Origin: Dokdonella_A sp049583635
GTDB taxonomy: Bacteria > Pseudomonadota > Gammaproteobacteria > Xanthomonadales > Rhodanobacteraceae
Direction of reading: 5' to 3'
DNA length: 64,000 nt
Assembly (NCBI GenBank): GCA_049583635.1
Contig: JBAUWF010000106.1
Location: forward strand, 8,939-72,938
Made by a program: the position numbers and the translations under genes. Below the pieces are notes generated by a model. The model saw only the letters and a list, made by a program, of their open reading frames with translations. It did not search any database and was not told the DNA's origin. This document shows positions 37,330-46,917 of this stretch, piece after piece. Every line of letters starts with the position of its first letter. Position 1 is the stretch's first letter.

Positions 37330-38303
37330 GCGTCGAGAGGGCGTATCGCGCGCCACAAACGCCAACGATGGCGCGGGCCGACCCGGTATCGTTCACCCGA
37401 TTGAAACAGCATATCGACGTGGCCGATGCGGCGCGCCTGCAGGGCCGCGTCGATTGGTACAAGCCAGTCGCGTTCGAGCGGCTCGTTCGATACCCGGCGC
37501 AGGTCCAGGAGTCGCGTTCCGGCCGCGTGCGGCCTGCGGGCTTTTATCTCGTCGAATTTTCCCACGTTCAAATCGCACGCGATGCCTGCACGCAACGCCA
37601 GCGCACGCAACAATGCATCATTGCTCACGGCACAAGCAACGTCCGTGCGCACCCAATCCGGTCTGCGCCCGGCGCCCCAGAACCAGACGCTGTTGACGAT
37701 TACCTCGCCGCGGGCGTTGCGCTCGGCGTTCAACGAATGATTGTGCAGCACGATTTGCGCCTCGTTCAGCAGCGCACGCCAGCGCCTGCCCGCATCGCCA
37801 GCCGGAAGGTGCGCGCGCAGATCGTCACCAAGCACCACTTCGGGCGGCGCGAATTCCGGCAGCCCGACGTCGCCTGCACAACCCACGTACCAGCGTGTCG
37901 GCGTTCCGGCTTCGATAGAAAGCCCCGCATCACCGAACAAGGGCTTGAGCGCACACAGGAATTCGTCGCTCTCCGTGCGCGACAGGCCGAGATCACCGCA
38001 GGCGAGCATGCGTGCCGAGACCATATCGGGCCGAACATGTGCCGGATCAGCGCGCAGCCAGACGGCGTCGTCCGGCGCCATTCCATCCAGTTCGCGAGTC
38101 AGGGCGGCAGTCGGCATGCGCTCGCCGGGCAGATCGAAACACTCGCGCAACATTGCGTCGGACCCGCCCGGCTGATCCGGCAAACGATCACCGCGCGAAT
38201 TCCAGCGTGCCAGCTTGCCGTGCCTGGTCACGCGATCGGCGGCAAGTAATCCGCGCCTCGGCAACAGCAGAATGAGCCCGGTGCGAAGCGCATTGCCGGT
38301 CAT
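37326..38303 (-). CDS. rpfE: RpfE-like protein
   Basis: The 325-residue soluble protein matches RpfE of the Xanthomonas rpf region, a family often labelled phosphoglycerate-mutase-like without biochemical proof. Features seen are a WLRADPAHVRPDMVSARML segment near residue 80, NEAQIVLHNHSLNAERNARG near 180 and SVWFWGAGRRP near 205. The His/Asn-rich NHSLN stretch suggests a metal or phosphate site. It lies between greA (51-base gap) and recJ (4-base overlap) in the same operon, exactly as rpfE does in Xanthomonas. Its true activity is unknown. Confidence 0.85.
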   Translation of the reverse strand: MTGNALRTGLILLLPRRGLLAADRVTRHGKLARWNSRGDRLPDQPGGSDAMLRECFDLPGERMPTAALTRELDGMAPDDAVWLRADPAHVRPDMVSARMLACGDLGLSRTESDEFLCALKPLFGDAGLSIEAGTPTRWYVGCAGDVGLPEFAPPEVVLGDDLRAHLPAGDAGRRWRALLNEAQIVLHNHSLNAERNARGEVIVNSVWFWGAGRRPDWVRTDVACAVSNDALLRALALRAGIACDLNVGKFDEIKARRPHAAGTRLLDLRRVSNEPLERDWLVPIDAALQARRIGHVDMLFQSGERYRVGPRHRWRLWRAIRPLDA

Positions 38304-38354
38304 CGCCTTTAGAGACCGGCGCGGTCGAGCTGGCGGCGGCAGCCTCGCGCGCCG

Positions 38355-38834
38355 TCAGGGACCGTACTGCACACCGACGATCTCGTAGCGGCGTGTGCCG
38401 TTGGGCGCCTCGAACACGAAGCTGTCGCCTTCACTCTTGCCGATCAGCGCACGCGCAAACGGCGAGCTGATCGAAATCAGCCGGCGCTTGATATCGGCCT
38501 CAAGGTCGCCGACGATCTGATAGACCACCTCCTTGCCACTGTCCTCGTCGGCCAGTTCGACGGTAGCGCCGAACACGATGCGACTTCCGGCGTTGAGCCG
38601 GGTCACGTCGATCACTTCGGCATGACTGAGCGTCGCCTCGAGCTGCTTGATGCGGCCTTCGGCAAACCCCTGTTGCTCGCGCGCGGCATGGTACTCGGCA
38701 TTTTCCCTGAGGTCGCCATGCGCGCGCGCCTCGGCGATCGCGGCGATGATGCGCGGACGCTCGGTTGACTTCAGCCGTTCAAGTTCGTTGCGCAGGCGCT
38801 CCGCGCCCTGTTTCGTAAGTGGCGGTCGGTTCAT
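38355..38834 (-). CDS. greA: Transcription elongation factor GreA
   Basis: GreA rescues backtracked RNA polymerase by promoting transcript cleavage. The 159-residue protein has the N-terminal coiled coil with the acidic tip DLRENAEYHAAREQQG (D41 and E44 region) and the C-terminal FKBP-like domain ending RRYEIVGVQY. The ATG at 38834 overlaps the carB TGA (ATGA), showing translational coupling. carB-greA adjacency is typical of gammaproteobacteria of this group. Confidence 0.96.
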   Translation of the reverse strand: MNRPPLTKQGAERLRNELERLKSTERPRIIAAIAEARAHGDLRENAEYHAAREQQGFAEGRIKQLEATLSHAEVIDVTRLNAGSRIVFGATVELADEDSGKEVVYQIVGDLEADIKRRLISISSPFARALIGKSEGDSFVFEAPNGTRRYEIVGVQYGP

Positions 38835-41800
38835 GCCGTCAGTGTTCCCTGGTTGTCCGTAGTGAAATGAATTGCGCGGTGCAGTTCCTGAAGGCTGTTG
38901 ACGCTGCCACGATCGCGAAAGTCCAGTGAATGCAGCAGCGCCTTGGCACCGGCAATCGTGGTCGAATACAGAACCCGCTGCTGCAAGGCCTCGCGACGGA
39001 TCGAGAAGGAGTCGGCAATGGCCTGTTTGCCTTCGGTGGTGTTGACGATGAACACGATTTCGCCGTTCTTGATCAGATCGACAATATGCGGCCTTCCTTC
39101 GAGGACCTTGTTGATGCGCGCGCACTCGATGCCGTGTTCAGTCAGGAACTTTGCCGTGCCACCGGTCGCGACCAGCGAAAAGCCGCGCTGACGAAGATCG
39201 GTCGCTACCGCAAGCAGGCGCTGCTTGTCGGCGTCGCGTACCGAGAGGAAAGCCTTGCCGGGAAGCGGTTCGGGAATATTGGCCGCTTCGTGGGCGCGCG
39301 CAAAGGCGGCACCGAAGCTGCGGCCGACTCCCATCACCTCACCGGTCGAACGCATTTCCGGTCCCAGTATCGGATCGACGTTGAGGAATTTCAGGAACGG
39401 GAAGATGGCCTCCTTGACCGAATAATATTGCGGCACGACTTCGCGGGTTACGCCCTGTTCGGCCAGGGTTCGTCCGACCATGCAGCGCGCCGCGATCTTG
39501 GCCAGCGCAACACCGGTCGCCTTCGATACGAACGGCACCGTGCGCGAGGCGCGCGGATTCACCTCGAGTATGAACACGGTCTCGGCCTGAATCGCGAATT
39601 GCGTGTTCATGAGCCCGACCACGCCGAGCGCGTGGGCGAGCACGCTCACCTGCCGACGCAGTTCCGCCTGCATCGAAGCCGACAGCGAATACGGCGGCAG
39701 CGAGCAGGACGAGTCGCCCGAATGCACGCCGGCCTCCTCGATATGTTCCATGATGCCGCCGACCAGCACCTCACCGTCTGCGTCGGCGACGAGATCGACA
39801 TCCACCTCGACGGCATGGTCGAGGAAACGATCGAGCAGCACCGGCGAGGCGGCCGACACCCGCACCGCCTCGCGTATGTAACGCGCGAGATCATCATCGT
39901 CGTACACGATTTCCATCGCGCGGCCACCGAGCACGTAGCTCGGCCGCACCACCAACGGATAGCCGATTTCCCGAGCGAGCACGAGCGCTTCGTCGACACT
40001 GCGCGCGGTGCGGTTGGGCGGTTGCAGCAAGCCGAGCTGATTGATCAGCTTCTGGAAGCGTTCGCGGTCCTCGGCCAGATCGATCGAATCCGGCGATGTA
40101 CCTATGATCGGAACCCCGGCAGCTTCGAGCGCACGTGCAAGTTTCAGCGGCGTTTGCCCACCGTACTGCACGATCACTCCATTGGGTTTCTCGAGATCGG
40201 CGATCTCGAGTACATCCTCGAGCGTGAGTGGTTCGAAATACAACCGATCCGAGGTGTCGTAGTCGGTCGACACGGTCTCCGGGTTGCAGTTGATCATGAT
40301 GGTTTCGTAGCCATCCGCCCTGAGCGCAAGCGCGGCATGCACACAACAATAATCGAACTCGATGCCCTGGCCGATCCGGTTCGGACCGCCGCCCAGCACG
40401 ATGATCTTGTCGCGATCCGACGGGGCTGCCTCGCACTCGTCCTCGTACGACGAATACAGATAGGCTGTGGATGTCGGGAATTCCGCCGCGCACGAATCCA
40501 CGCGCTTGTAGACCGGGCGTACACCGAACGCACGACGCAAATGCCGAACCGCGTTTTCGTCGGTGTCGAGCAACTCGGCCAGGCGCGCATCGGAAAAGCC
40601 CTTGCGCTTGAGCGCACGCATGCGCGCACTATCGAGCGCCGCGAGACCGCCGGCCTTGACCTCGCCCTCCTCGCGCACCAGATCCCCAATCTGGGCCAGG
40701 AACCATGGATCTATATGGGTGAGTTCGAACACCGCATCGAGCGTGAGCCCGACGCGGAACGCGTCCGCCACGAAGAACACACGATCCGATCCGGGCTCCT
40801 TGAGTTCGCGCTTGAGTGCCGCGAGGCCGGCCTCGGTAGCAGCATCGACCCGGCTTGGATTAAGACCGTTCTTGTCGGTTTCGAGCCCGCGCAGCGCCTT
40901 TTGCAGCGACTCCTGGAAACTGCGGCCAATCGCCATGACTTCGCCGACCGATTTCATCTGAGTGGTCAGACGCGCATCGGTGGTCGGAAACTTCTCGAAG
41001 GCGAAACGCGGAATCTTGGTGACGACATAGTCGATGCTCGGCTCGAACGAGGCCGGTGTCAGGCCGCCGGTAATTTCGTTCCTGAGTTCGTCGAGCGTGT
41101 AGCCGACTGCAAGCTTCGCGGCGACCTTTGCAATCGGGAACCCGGTGGCTTTGGATGCCAACGCCGACGAGCGCGACACACGCGGATTCATCTCGATGAC
41201 CACGACGCGGCCGTTTTCGGCGTTGACGCCGAACTGCACATTGGAGCCGCCGGTGTCGACACCGACCTTGCGCAACACGGCGATCGATGCGTCGCGCAAC
41301 CGCTGGTATTCCTTGTCGGTCAGGGTCTGCGCCGGGGCAACCGTGATCGAGTCACCGGTGTGGACACCCATCGGGTCCAGATTCTCGATCGAACACACGA
41401 TAATGCAGTTGTCCGCGTGATCACGCACCACCTCCATTTCAAACTCTTTCCAACCCAATACGGACTCCTCAACCAGCACCTCGTGCACCGGCGACAGTTC
41501 GAGACCGCGCTCGACAATCTCCAGGAACTCCTCGCGGTTGTAAGCGATTCCGCCCCCACTGCCGCCGAGCGTGAAACTGGGTCGGATAATCGTCGGATAG
41601 CCGACCTCAGCCTGGACCGCAAACGCCGCGTCGAGCGATTTGGCGATCTCGGCCCGCGGTACATCCAGACCGATATCCAGCATCGCGCGGCGGAACAGGT
41701 TGCGGTCCTCGGCCATCCGGATCGCGTCGCGCGACGCGCCGATCAACTCGACACCATATTTTTCCAGCACACCCTTGTCGGCGAGATCGAGCGCGCAGTT

Positions 41801-42088
41801 GAGCGCGGTCTGGCCACCCATCGTCGGCAACAGCGCGTCCGGGCGTTCCTTGGCGATGATGCGCTCGCAGGTCTGCCAGTTGATCGGCTCGATGTAAACC
41901 GCGTCGGCGGTATCCGGATCGGTCATGATCGTGGCCGGGTTCGAATTCACCAGGACGACACGGTATCCCTCCTGCTTGAGCGCCTTGCAGGCCTGAGCGC
42001 CCGAATAATCGAATTCGCACGCCTGCCCGATCACGATCGGGCCGGCGCCGATGATCAGGATGCTGCGAAGGTCAGTTCTTCTGGGCAC
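38831..42088 (-). CDS. carB: Carbamoyl-phosphate synthase large chain
   Basis: CarB makes carbamoyl phosphate from bicarbonate, ammonia and two ATP for arginine and pyrimidine synthesis. The 1085-residue protein has two ATP-grasp halves: the first near residues 1-400, starting RTDLRSILIIGAGPIVIGQ, and the second from about 550 with GGGPNRIGQGIEFDYC. The C-terminal allosteric MGS-like domain contains ATDLRQRGFSLVATGGTA. The start is GTG at 42088, which gives the conserved VPRRTDL N-terminus and overlaps the upstream small gene by 17 bases. It is coupled to greA downstream. Confidence 0.96.
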   Translation of the reverse strand: MPRRTDLRSILIIGAGPIVIGQACEFDYSGAQACKALKQEGYRVVLVNSNPATIMTDPDTADAVYIEPINWQTCERIIAKERPDALLPTMGGQTALNCALDLADKGVLEKYGVELIGASRDAIRMAEDRNLFRRAMLDIGLDVPRAEIAKSLDAAFAVQAEVGYPTIIRPSFTLGGSGGGIAYNREEFLEIVERGLELSPVHEVLVEESVLGWKEFEMEVVRDHADNCIIVCSIENLDPMGVHTGDSITVAPAQTLTDKEYQRLRDASIAVLRKVGVDTGGSNVQFGVNAENGRVVVIEMNPRVSRSSALASKATGFPIAKVAAKLAVGYTLDELRNEITGGLTPASFEPSIDYVVTKIPRFAFEKFPTTDARLTTQMKSVGEVMAIGRSFQESLQKALRGLETDKNGLNPSRVDAATEAGLAALKRELKEPGSDRVFFVADAFRVGLTLDAVFELTHIDPWFLAQIGDLVREEGEVKAGGLAALDSARMRALKRKGFSDARLAELLDTDENAVRHLRRAFGVRPVYKRVDSCAAEFPTSTAYLYSSYEDECEAAPSDRDKIIVLGGGPNRIGQGIEFDYCCVHAALALRADGYETIMINCNPETVSTDYDTSDRLYFEPLTLEDVLEIADLEKPNGVIVQYGGQTPLKLARALEAAGVPIIGTSPDSIDLAEDRERFQKLINQLGLLQPPNRTARSVDEALVLAREIGYPLVVRPSYVLGGRAMEIVYDDDDLARYIREAVRVSAASPVLLDRFLDHAVEVDVDLVADADGEVLVGGIMEHIEEAGVHSGDSSCSLPPYSLSASMQAELRRQVSVLAHALGVVGLMNTQFAIQAETVFILEVNPRASRTVPFVSKATGVALAKIAARCMVGRTLAEQGVTREVVPQYYSVKEAIFPFLKFLNVDPILGPEMRSTGEVMGVGRSFGAAFARAHEAANIPEPLPGKAFLSVRDADKQRLLAVATDLRQRGFSLVATGGTAKFLTEHGIECARINKVLEGRPHIVDLIKNGEIVFIVNTTEGKQAIADSFSIRREALQQRVLYSTTIAGAKALLHSLDFRDRGSVNSLQELHRAIHFTTDNQGTLTA

Positions 42089-42482
42089 TACCCGCTTCCT
42101 TGGCGGTCGGGGCAACATCGCCGATCAGCGTTGCACGCTGCACGGTGTCGCGTGGCACCGACAATTCGATCGCGCCATGGTTGTTCAGTTTCACGGTCAG
42201 CTCGACATTCGTATATTGAGTCAACGTACCGCGCCGCACGGTGCCGTAGGTCGTGTGAATCTCGATCTGTTCGCCGACGTGATGCTCCAGCTCCTGGTAG
42301 GGCACGTCGCGTCCGTTCACCCTTGTCGAAGCGCCGGCAGCGTTCCCGCTGCCCTCGCGCGCGGCCGATTGCGCGGACTGCGCGGTTCCTGCAAGACCGA
42401 GCATGGCTGCCGCGACGCAGAGCGCAAACGTGCGCGAGAGCCACAGCCGTGCACAGGCAGTGTTTGAGGGATGCCTTTTCAT
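42072..42482 (-). CDS. Small exported protein encoded between carA and carB
   Basis: The 136-residue protein has an N-terminal signal-like stretch (hydrophobic residues 17-33, AxA-type cut near AQSAQSA). A low-complexity linker follows, then a compact beta-rich domain (about residues 55-120) with GEQIEIHTTYGTVRRGTL and SVPRDTVQRATLIG, which looks SH3/Sm-like. I know no named family. It starts 6 bases after carA and runs 17 bases into carB, so it is part of the car operon. It may be specific to this bacterial group. Function is unknown; a role in pyrimidine synthesis is not implied by its export signal. Confidence 0.72.
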   Translation of the reverse strand: MKRHPSNTACARLWLSRTFALCVAAAMLGLAGTAQSAQSAAREGSGNAAGASTRVNGRDVPYQELEHHVGEQIEIHTTYGTVRRGTLTQYTNVELTVKLNNHGAIELSVPRDTVQRATLIGDVAPTAKEAGSAQKN

Positions 42483-42488
42483 GTACGT

Positions 42489-43628
42489 CTACGCCGCGGC
42501 AGCCGCGTGCGCCTCCATTTGGCGAATGAACTCGTCGAACAGGGCCGCGACATCGTGCGGCCCTGGATTTGCTTCCGGATGGCCCTGAAATCCCAGCGCA
42601 GGCGCATCGAGAAAGCGAATGCCCTGCAGCGAGCCGTCGAACAGCGATCGGTGGCTCGCTTCGACATTTGGCGGAAGGCTGGCCTCGTCCACCGCAAAGC
42701 CGTGATTCTGACTCGAGATCATCACCCGCCCGCTGGCAAGGTCGATGACCGGATGATTGGCGCCGTGATGACCGAACTTCATTTTCAGGGTTCGCGCGCC
42801 GCATGCCAAAGCCAACAACTGGTGGCCGAGGCACACGCCGAACAACGGTATCTTTCGACGCAGCAATTCGCGCGTCGCTTCGATCGCGTAACCGCAGGCG
42901 GCCGGATCACCCGGACCGTTGCCGAGCAGTACGCCGTCCGGACGCAATGCGACAAGGTCGGATGCCGGCGTCTGCGCCGGTACCACGGTGATTTCGCAAT
43001 CGCGATCGGCCAGCAGACGCAGCAGGCTGCGCTTGATCCCGTAGTCGCAGGCAACGACGCGGAAGCGTGCGCCACCCTGTGCGAATGCCGAGCGATCCAG
43101 ATCATAACTGCCCTCGCGCCAGATGTAGCGCTCGCGCGTGCCGACGACCTTGGCGAGATCCACGCCACAGAGCCCCGGAAACGCGCGCGCCGCAGCCAGG
43201 GCGTCGTCGTCGGAAATGGTCGCAGCAGCCACGATGCAGCCACCCTGTGCACCGGTTTCGCGCAACAACCGCGTCAGGCGCCTGGTGTCGATGTCGGCGA
43301 TCGCAACCACGTTGTTGCGGCGCAGGTAGTCGCCAAGCGATTCCTGCGAACGCCAGTTGCTGGCCACGATCGACAGGTCGCGAATTACGAGGCCCGCGGC
43401 GTGCACACGATCGGACTCCGCGTCCACCTCGTTGCAACCGGTGTTGCCGACATGCGGATAGGTCAGCGTGACAATCTGTTGCGCGTAGGACGGATCGGTC
43501 AGGATCTCCTGATAACCGGTCATGGCGGTGTTGAACACCACTTCGCCGGTCGCGCTGCCGTGGGCGCCAACGGCCGTACCATGAAACAGATTGCCGTCCG
43601 CAAGCGCCAGTATTGCAGGAATCGTCAT
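42489..43628 (-). CDS. carA: Carbamoyl-phosphate synthase small chain (glutamine amidotransferase)
   Basis: CarA hydrolyses glutamine and channels ammonia to CarB. The 379-residue protein has the N-terminal domain (LADGNLFHGTAVG, FNTAMTGYQEILTDPSY) and a class I amidotransferase domain with the nucleophile cysteine in PLFGVCLGHQ (near residue 265) and the His-Glu pair in FQGHPEANPGP (near 350). The ATG at 43628 gives the normal N-terminus MTIPAILALADG. It is the first gene of the carA-X-carB-greA-rpfE-recJ operon. Its promoter must lie in the 517-base upstream gap. Confidence 0.96.
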   Translation of the reverse strand: MTIPAILALADGNLFHGTAVGAHGSATGEVVFNTAMTGYQEILTDPSYAQQIVTLTYPHVGNTGCNEVDAESDRVHAAGLVIRDLSIVASNWRSQESLGDYLRRNNVVAIADIDTRRLTRLLRETGAQGGCIVAAATISDDDALAAARAFPGLCGVDLAKVVGTRERYIWREGSYDLDRSAFAQGGARFRVVACDYGIKRSLLRLLADRDCEITVVPAQTPASDLVALRPDGVLLGNGPGDPAACGYAIEATRELLRRKIPLFGVCLGHQLLALACGARTLKMKFGHHGANHPVIDLASGRVMISSQNHGFAVDEASLPPNVEASHRSLFDGSLQGIRFLDAPALGFQGHPEANPGPHDVAALFDEFIRQMEAHAAAAA

Positions 43629-44145
43629 ACGTTCGCCTGTGTTGCGTCTGGGCCCGGCACCACCGCGTCTCGGCGGCGGATGCGACGAAACCCGCGGGCT
43701 GGCATCGACCAGTCCGAGAGCCGGGGAAAGGGGTTCAAGGCGAGCGGAAATAATAGGCGCCGCAGCCAACCGTGTCCACTAAGAAAAGTCAGCGCAACAG
43801 CGATCGTGAATGCCTCGCGACACCGCATGAGCGGCCATCAAGTCGTCGCGGTGCAATGACCGGAGCTTGCCGTTGACTAAAGGGTGTCGGACAGAGGGTC
43901 TGTTCCAAGTTCCGCCGACGATTTATTCGCAGCGCCACATTGCCTCAAAAGAGAATGCAAACTTTCTTTTGATACAAAGTGTTGAGCGCCATATCAAATA
44001 AACAGGATCAAGTGCAGGAACGACCCGAAAGCGGCGGGGACTTCACGTCAGCAGCCCAAGCGGAATGAGGTCGACTCGCGCCAACACTCGACGCGCATCG
44101 GCCGGCGCACGCGGCTAGAATTGGCGGCATATCCCCGGACGCCAC
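43629..44145. promoter_or_regulatory. Divergent gap upstream of carA with an 8-bp inverted repeat
   Basis: The 517 bases hold no supported gene. The right half (43920-44010) is clearly richer in A and T than its surroundings. It contains a perfect inverted repeat, TCAAAAGA (43945-43952) and TCTTTTGA (43965-43972), with centres 20 bases apart, about two helical turns. Such an element could be an operator for the rightward oxygenase gene or, more remotely, for carA. No known arginine or purine operator was recognised. Confidence 0.4.
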
Positions 44146-44850
44146 ATGCCACCCGCCGCCAGCCACTCCCTGTTGGACCTTGCGCACCTTGAGCGCGCCG
44201 ACACGCTGGTGCGCACGCAACCTTTTGCGTTCCTGATTGCGCACGGTCAGCTCGCAGAGAGCGACCGTGCCGATCTCGCCGCGGATTTTCCCCGTTACAA
44301 GAGTGCCGGCTTCTTCCCGTACGAAGCCAGCGACTGCGGTCCGTCGCTGGTACGACTCGTAGACGCGTTGGCCGCGCCCGAATTCGCCAACGCGCTCGGC
44401 GCGCGGTTGGGGATCCCGAACCTCGGCAACTACCCGAGCCTCGTCACCATCTGCCGCTCGCTCAACCGACGTCACGGCACCATCCATACCGACAGCCGGT
44501 CGAAAATCGCGACGGCCCTGCTCTACCTCAACGAATCCTGGCCGGAAACCAGCGAGGGCTGCCTGCGTTTTCTCGCGCGAAGCGACAGTATCGAGGATCT
44601 CGTCGCGCCCGAGGTGCGCCCCGTGTACGGCAACCTGATCGCCTTCAAACGCGCTGCCAACTCGTTCCACGGTCATCTGCCCTGCGCCGGGGAGCGGCGT
44701 GTGGTGCAGATCGCGTGGCTGACCAGCGACGAGGAAAAGGCGCGCAAGACCCGGCGCGGCAAGCTCTCGCGCCTGTTCAAGGCCCTGTTCGGCCGCCTCG
44801 ATCAGCGGCTCGGCGCCGGACGTGCCGACAACGCCGCACATCGTGACTGA
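44146..44850 (+). CDS. 2-oxoglutarate/Fe(II)-dependent oxygenase (prolyl 4-hydroxylase-like)
   Basis: The 234-residue protein has a double-stranded beta-helix with iron ligands H114-x-D116 (GTIHTDSRSK) and H175 or H177 (NSFHGHLP). A likely oxoglutarate-binding arginine is R184 or R185 (GERRVVQIAW), and LLYLNESWPE is typical of the 2OG-Fe(II) oxygenase superfamily. The C-terminal 35 residues are very basic (ARKTRRGKLSRLFK). The substrate is unknown: free proline, a protein or a small metabolite are all possible. It is the first gene of the accessory block between carA and dapB, 42 bases before the metallopeptidase gene. Confidence 0.82.
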   Translation: MPPAASHSLLDLAHLERADTLVRTQPFAFLIAHGQLAESDRADLAADFPRYKSAGFFPYEASDCGPSLVRLVDALAAPEFANALGARLGIPNLGNYPSLVTICRSLNRRHGTIHTDSRSKIATALLYLNESWPETSEGCLRFLARSDSIEDLVAPEVRPVYGNLIAFKRAANSFHGHLPCAGERRVVQIAWLTSDEEKARKTRRGKLSRLFKALFGRLDQRLGAGRADNAAHRD

Positions 44851-44892
44851 CGTATCGTCGCATCGAACACGACTTTTGCGAGCGTTGCTGTC

Positions 44893-45837
44893 GTGAACGC
44901 GATCGATTCTTGCGGACGTGCGTCGCGCAGGCCGCGCCGCGGGTTAGTCCTGATCTGGCTGCTGCTCGCCACGTTCCCGGGTATCGGCGCTGCCAGCCTC
45001 GCGCCAGGCCGACTCGCAATCGGCGGTGGGGAAATCGAGGTGACGTTTGCGCCCGGGCCACTCGCGGTGACACGCCAGCAAGCGCTCGACTGGGTCGCGA
45101 CTGCTGCGCGCGCAGTGACACATTACTACGGCCGCTTTCCGGTCGCCCATCTGGATCTGCGTATCGTTCCGCGGCGACATGGCATCACCGGCACGACCTA
45201 TGGGGGGTCCACGGGCTCGGCCATGACGCGGATCCTGCTAGGCGCGGATACCGATGGCGCCGATCTCGAGCATGACTGGGTCATGACCCACGAGATGGTT
45301 CACCTCGCGTTTCCACTGATGCGCGAAGAACATCACTGGATCGAGGAAGGCCTTGCGACCTACATCGAGCCGATCGCACGCGCACAGATCGGCACACTTG
45401 CCGCAAGCGAAGTCTGGCGGCAGCTGGTTCAGGGTCTTCCAAAGGGGCTGCCGCGCACCGACGATCGCGGGCTCGATCGCACACCCACATGGGGCCGCAC
45501 CTACTGGGGTGGTGCGTTGTTCTGCTTGCGCGCGGACCTTGAGATACGCGAAGCGACGAACAACCGCTACGGGTTGCGCGATGCCCTGCGTGGCCTTCTC
45601 GCCGCCGGCGGCAACATCGAAACACATTGGCCGATCGGCCGCGCCCTCGAGGTCGCCGACCGCGCAGTCGGCGTGCACGTGCTCGAAACGTTGTACGCGC
45701 GCATGCGCGATGCGCCCGACCCGATCGATCTCGATGCGTTGTGGCGACGGCTTGGGGTTGTCCCGGTCGGTCACAGCGTCCGCTTCGACGACAGTACACC
45801 GCTGGCCGCCATCCGTCGGCGCATTACCGCACCTTGA
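44893..45837 (+). CDS. Secreted zinc metallopeptidase (gluzincin type)
   Basis: The 314-residue protein has an N-terminal signal or anchor segment (residues 17-34). Its active site is H133-E134-x-x-H137 (HEMVHLAF) with a further glutamate 14-15 residues on (E151/E152, HHWIEEGLATY). This is the gluzincin arrangement found in M1, M61 and related peptidases. It is shorter than those and may be a one-domain relative. It follows the oxygenase by 42 bases on the same strand. The frame begins MNAIDSCGR; a later start would still keep the hydrophobic segment. Confidence 0.75.
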   Translation: MNAIDSCGRASRRPRRGLVLIWLLLATFPGIGAASLAPGRLAIGGGEIEVTFAPGPLAVTRQQALDWVATAARAVTHYYGRFPVAHLDLRIVPRRHGITGTTYGGSTGSAMTRILLGADTDGADLEHDWVMTHEMVHLAFPLMREEHHWIEEGLATYIEPIARAQIGTLAASEVWRQLVQGLPKGLPRTDDRGLDRTPTWGRTYWGGALFCLRADLEIREATNNRYGLRDALRGLLAAGGNIETHWPIGRALEVADRAVGVHVLETLYARMRDAPDPIDLDALWRRLGVVPVGHSVRFDDSTPLAAIRRRITAP

Positions 45838-45894
45838 CCGAATCGTCGATGCTGGCCGATCCGGGCTTTCCCGCCACGCGTTGCCGCGCCGCGT

Positions 45895-46638
45895 TCAGTA
45901 AGACTTGGCATCTTCGCAGGCAGACATGGGCAAATGAACGACCTGATCCACCACGCCCGAGTGCGGATTCTGGACGAACGCGACGATGCTCGCGTTGCGA
46001 CGGTCCACATCGGCCGGAAGCGCGAGGTCCGCTGCGGCATGCGCGAGCGGCAATGGCCCCGCGAACGCGCGCACCACATGATCGTGATGCAGGGTCGCTC
46101 CGCTGTTTTCGCCGCCTGCCACGCGACTGACCAGGCCGCTTTGCGTCAGCGCGAAATAGGCACGCGCACCGGAATCCGGCGATCCGCTGACGTCGAGCGA
46201 TAGGTGCAATTGCTTGCCGGGATCGACATGCAACGTCAACCCGGTGGACGCATTCGGGCCTCCCGCAGGCAGCGACTGGTGTGACCATCCTTGCCATTCG
46301 CGCCCGTCCAGTGCGACTTCAGGTGTATAGACGACGCCGCTGCCGGAACGCCCGGAAAGCACACGCTGACGTGCCGTGAAGCGTGGATCGGAAAAGCGGT
46401 CGCGCCAGCGGGACGAGTCCCAGTAGTCAACGTGAAATCCGAGTGCAACGATATCCGCGCTGTCACCGATCCGCTTGAGCCAGCGATCGGCCGGAGGGCA
46501 CGAACTGCACCCCTCGCTCGTATAGAGCTCCACCAGATGCGCGCGCCGAGCGCCGCTGCGCGCGACGCACGCGTTTTGCGCGGCGCAGATTGCGGTGCTC
46601 GTGAACAGCAGAATGCCCAGCAGGATCAGCGCACGCAT
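45895..46638 (-). CDS. DUF1223 thioredoxin-like secreted protein
   Basis: The 247-residue protein with a signal peptide (MRALILLGILLFTSTAICA) belongs to the DUF1223 family. This has a thioredoxin-like start with a C44-x-x-C47 pair (LYTSEGCSSCPPADRWL), VALGFHVDYWD, and YTPEVALDGR. The CxxC suggests a periplasmic redox role, but the reaction is unknown. It points left, convergent with the metallopeptidase gene. The ATG at 46638 is chosen because it begins the signal peptide. Confidence 0.85.
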   Translation of the reverse strand: MRALILLGILLFTSTAICAAQNACVARSGARRAHLVELYTSEGCSSCPPADRWLKRIGDSADIVALGFHVDYWDSSRWRDRFSDPRFTARQRVLSGRSGSGVVYTPEVALDGREWQGWSHQSLPAGGPNASTGLTLHVDPGKQLHLSLDVSGSPDSGARAYFALTQSGLVSRVAGGENSGATLHHDHVVRAFAGPLPLAHAAADLALPADVDRRNASIVAFVQNPHSGVVDQVVHLPMSACEDAKSY

Positions 46639-46917
46639 CGAAATTTCTCCGGCAGGAATCCGAACGCATCTGAACGATGACCGGATCGCACGATACACAA
46701 GGACCGCACAGGATGCCGAAGCCTTCGTTGTTCCTGCCGACAGTGCCGCGCAGCGGGCACAGCCAGGCGGAACGTTGTCATATCACCCGGCTTCCGCGTT
46801 GCCCTTAAGCGTGCCTGCGCGGGTTGCAATGGTGAAAAGCATCGCCTACGGTGAGCGCGGGGCGTCGGAATTTCGTCGCGGCGCGGCCTGTCCTTTCCCT
46901 TTGCCGCCGGAGATCTG

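Noticed and set aside
38930..42529. A 1199-codon open frame on the plus strand opposite carB
   Set aside because: It is a high-GC antisense shadow of carB and carA. It shows no family motif, while the opposite strand encodes a textbook CarB.
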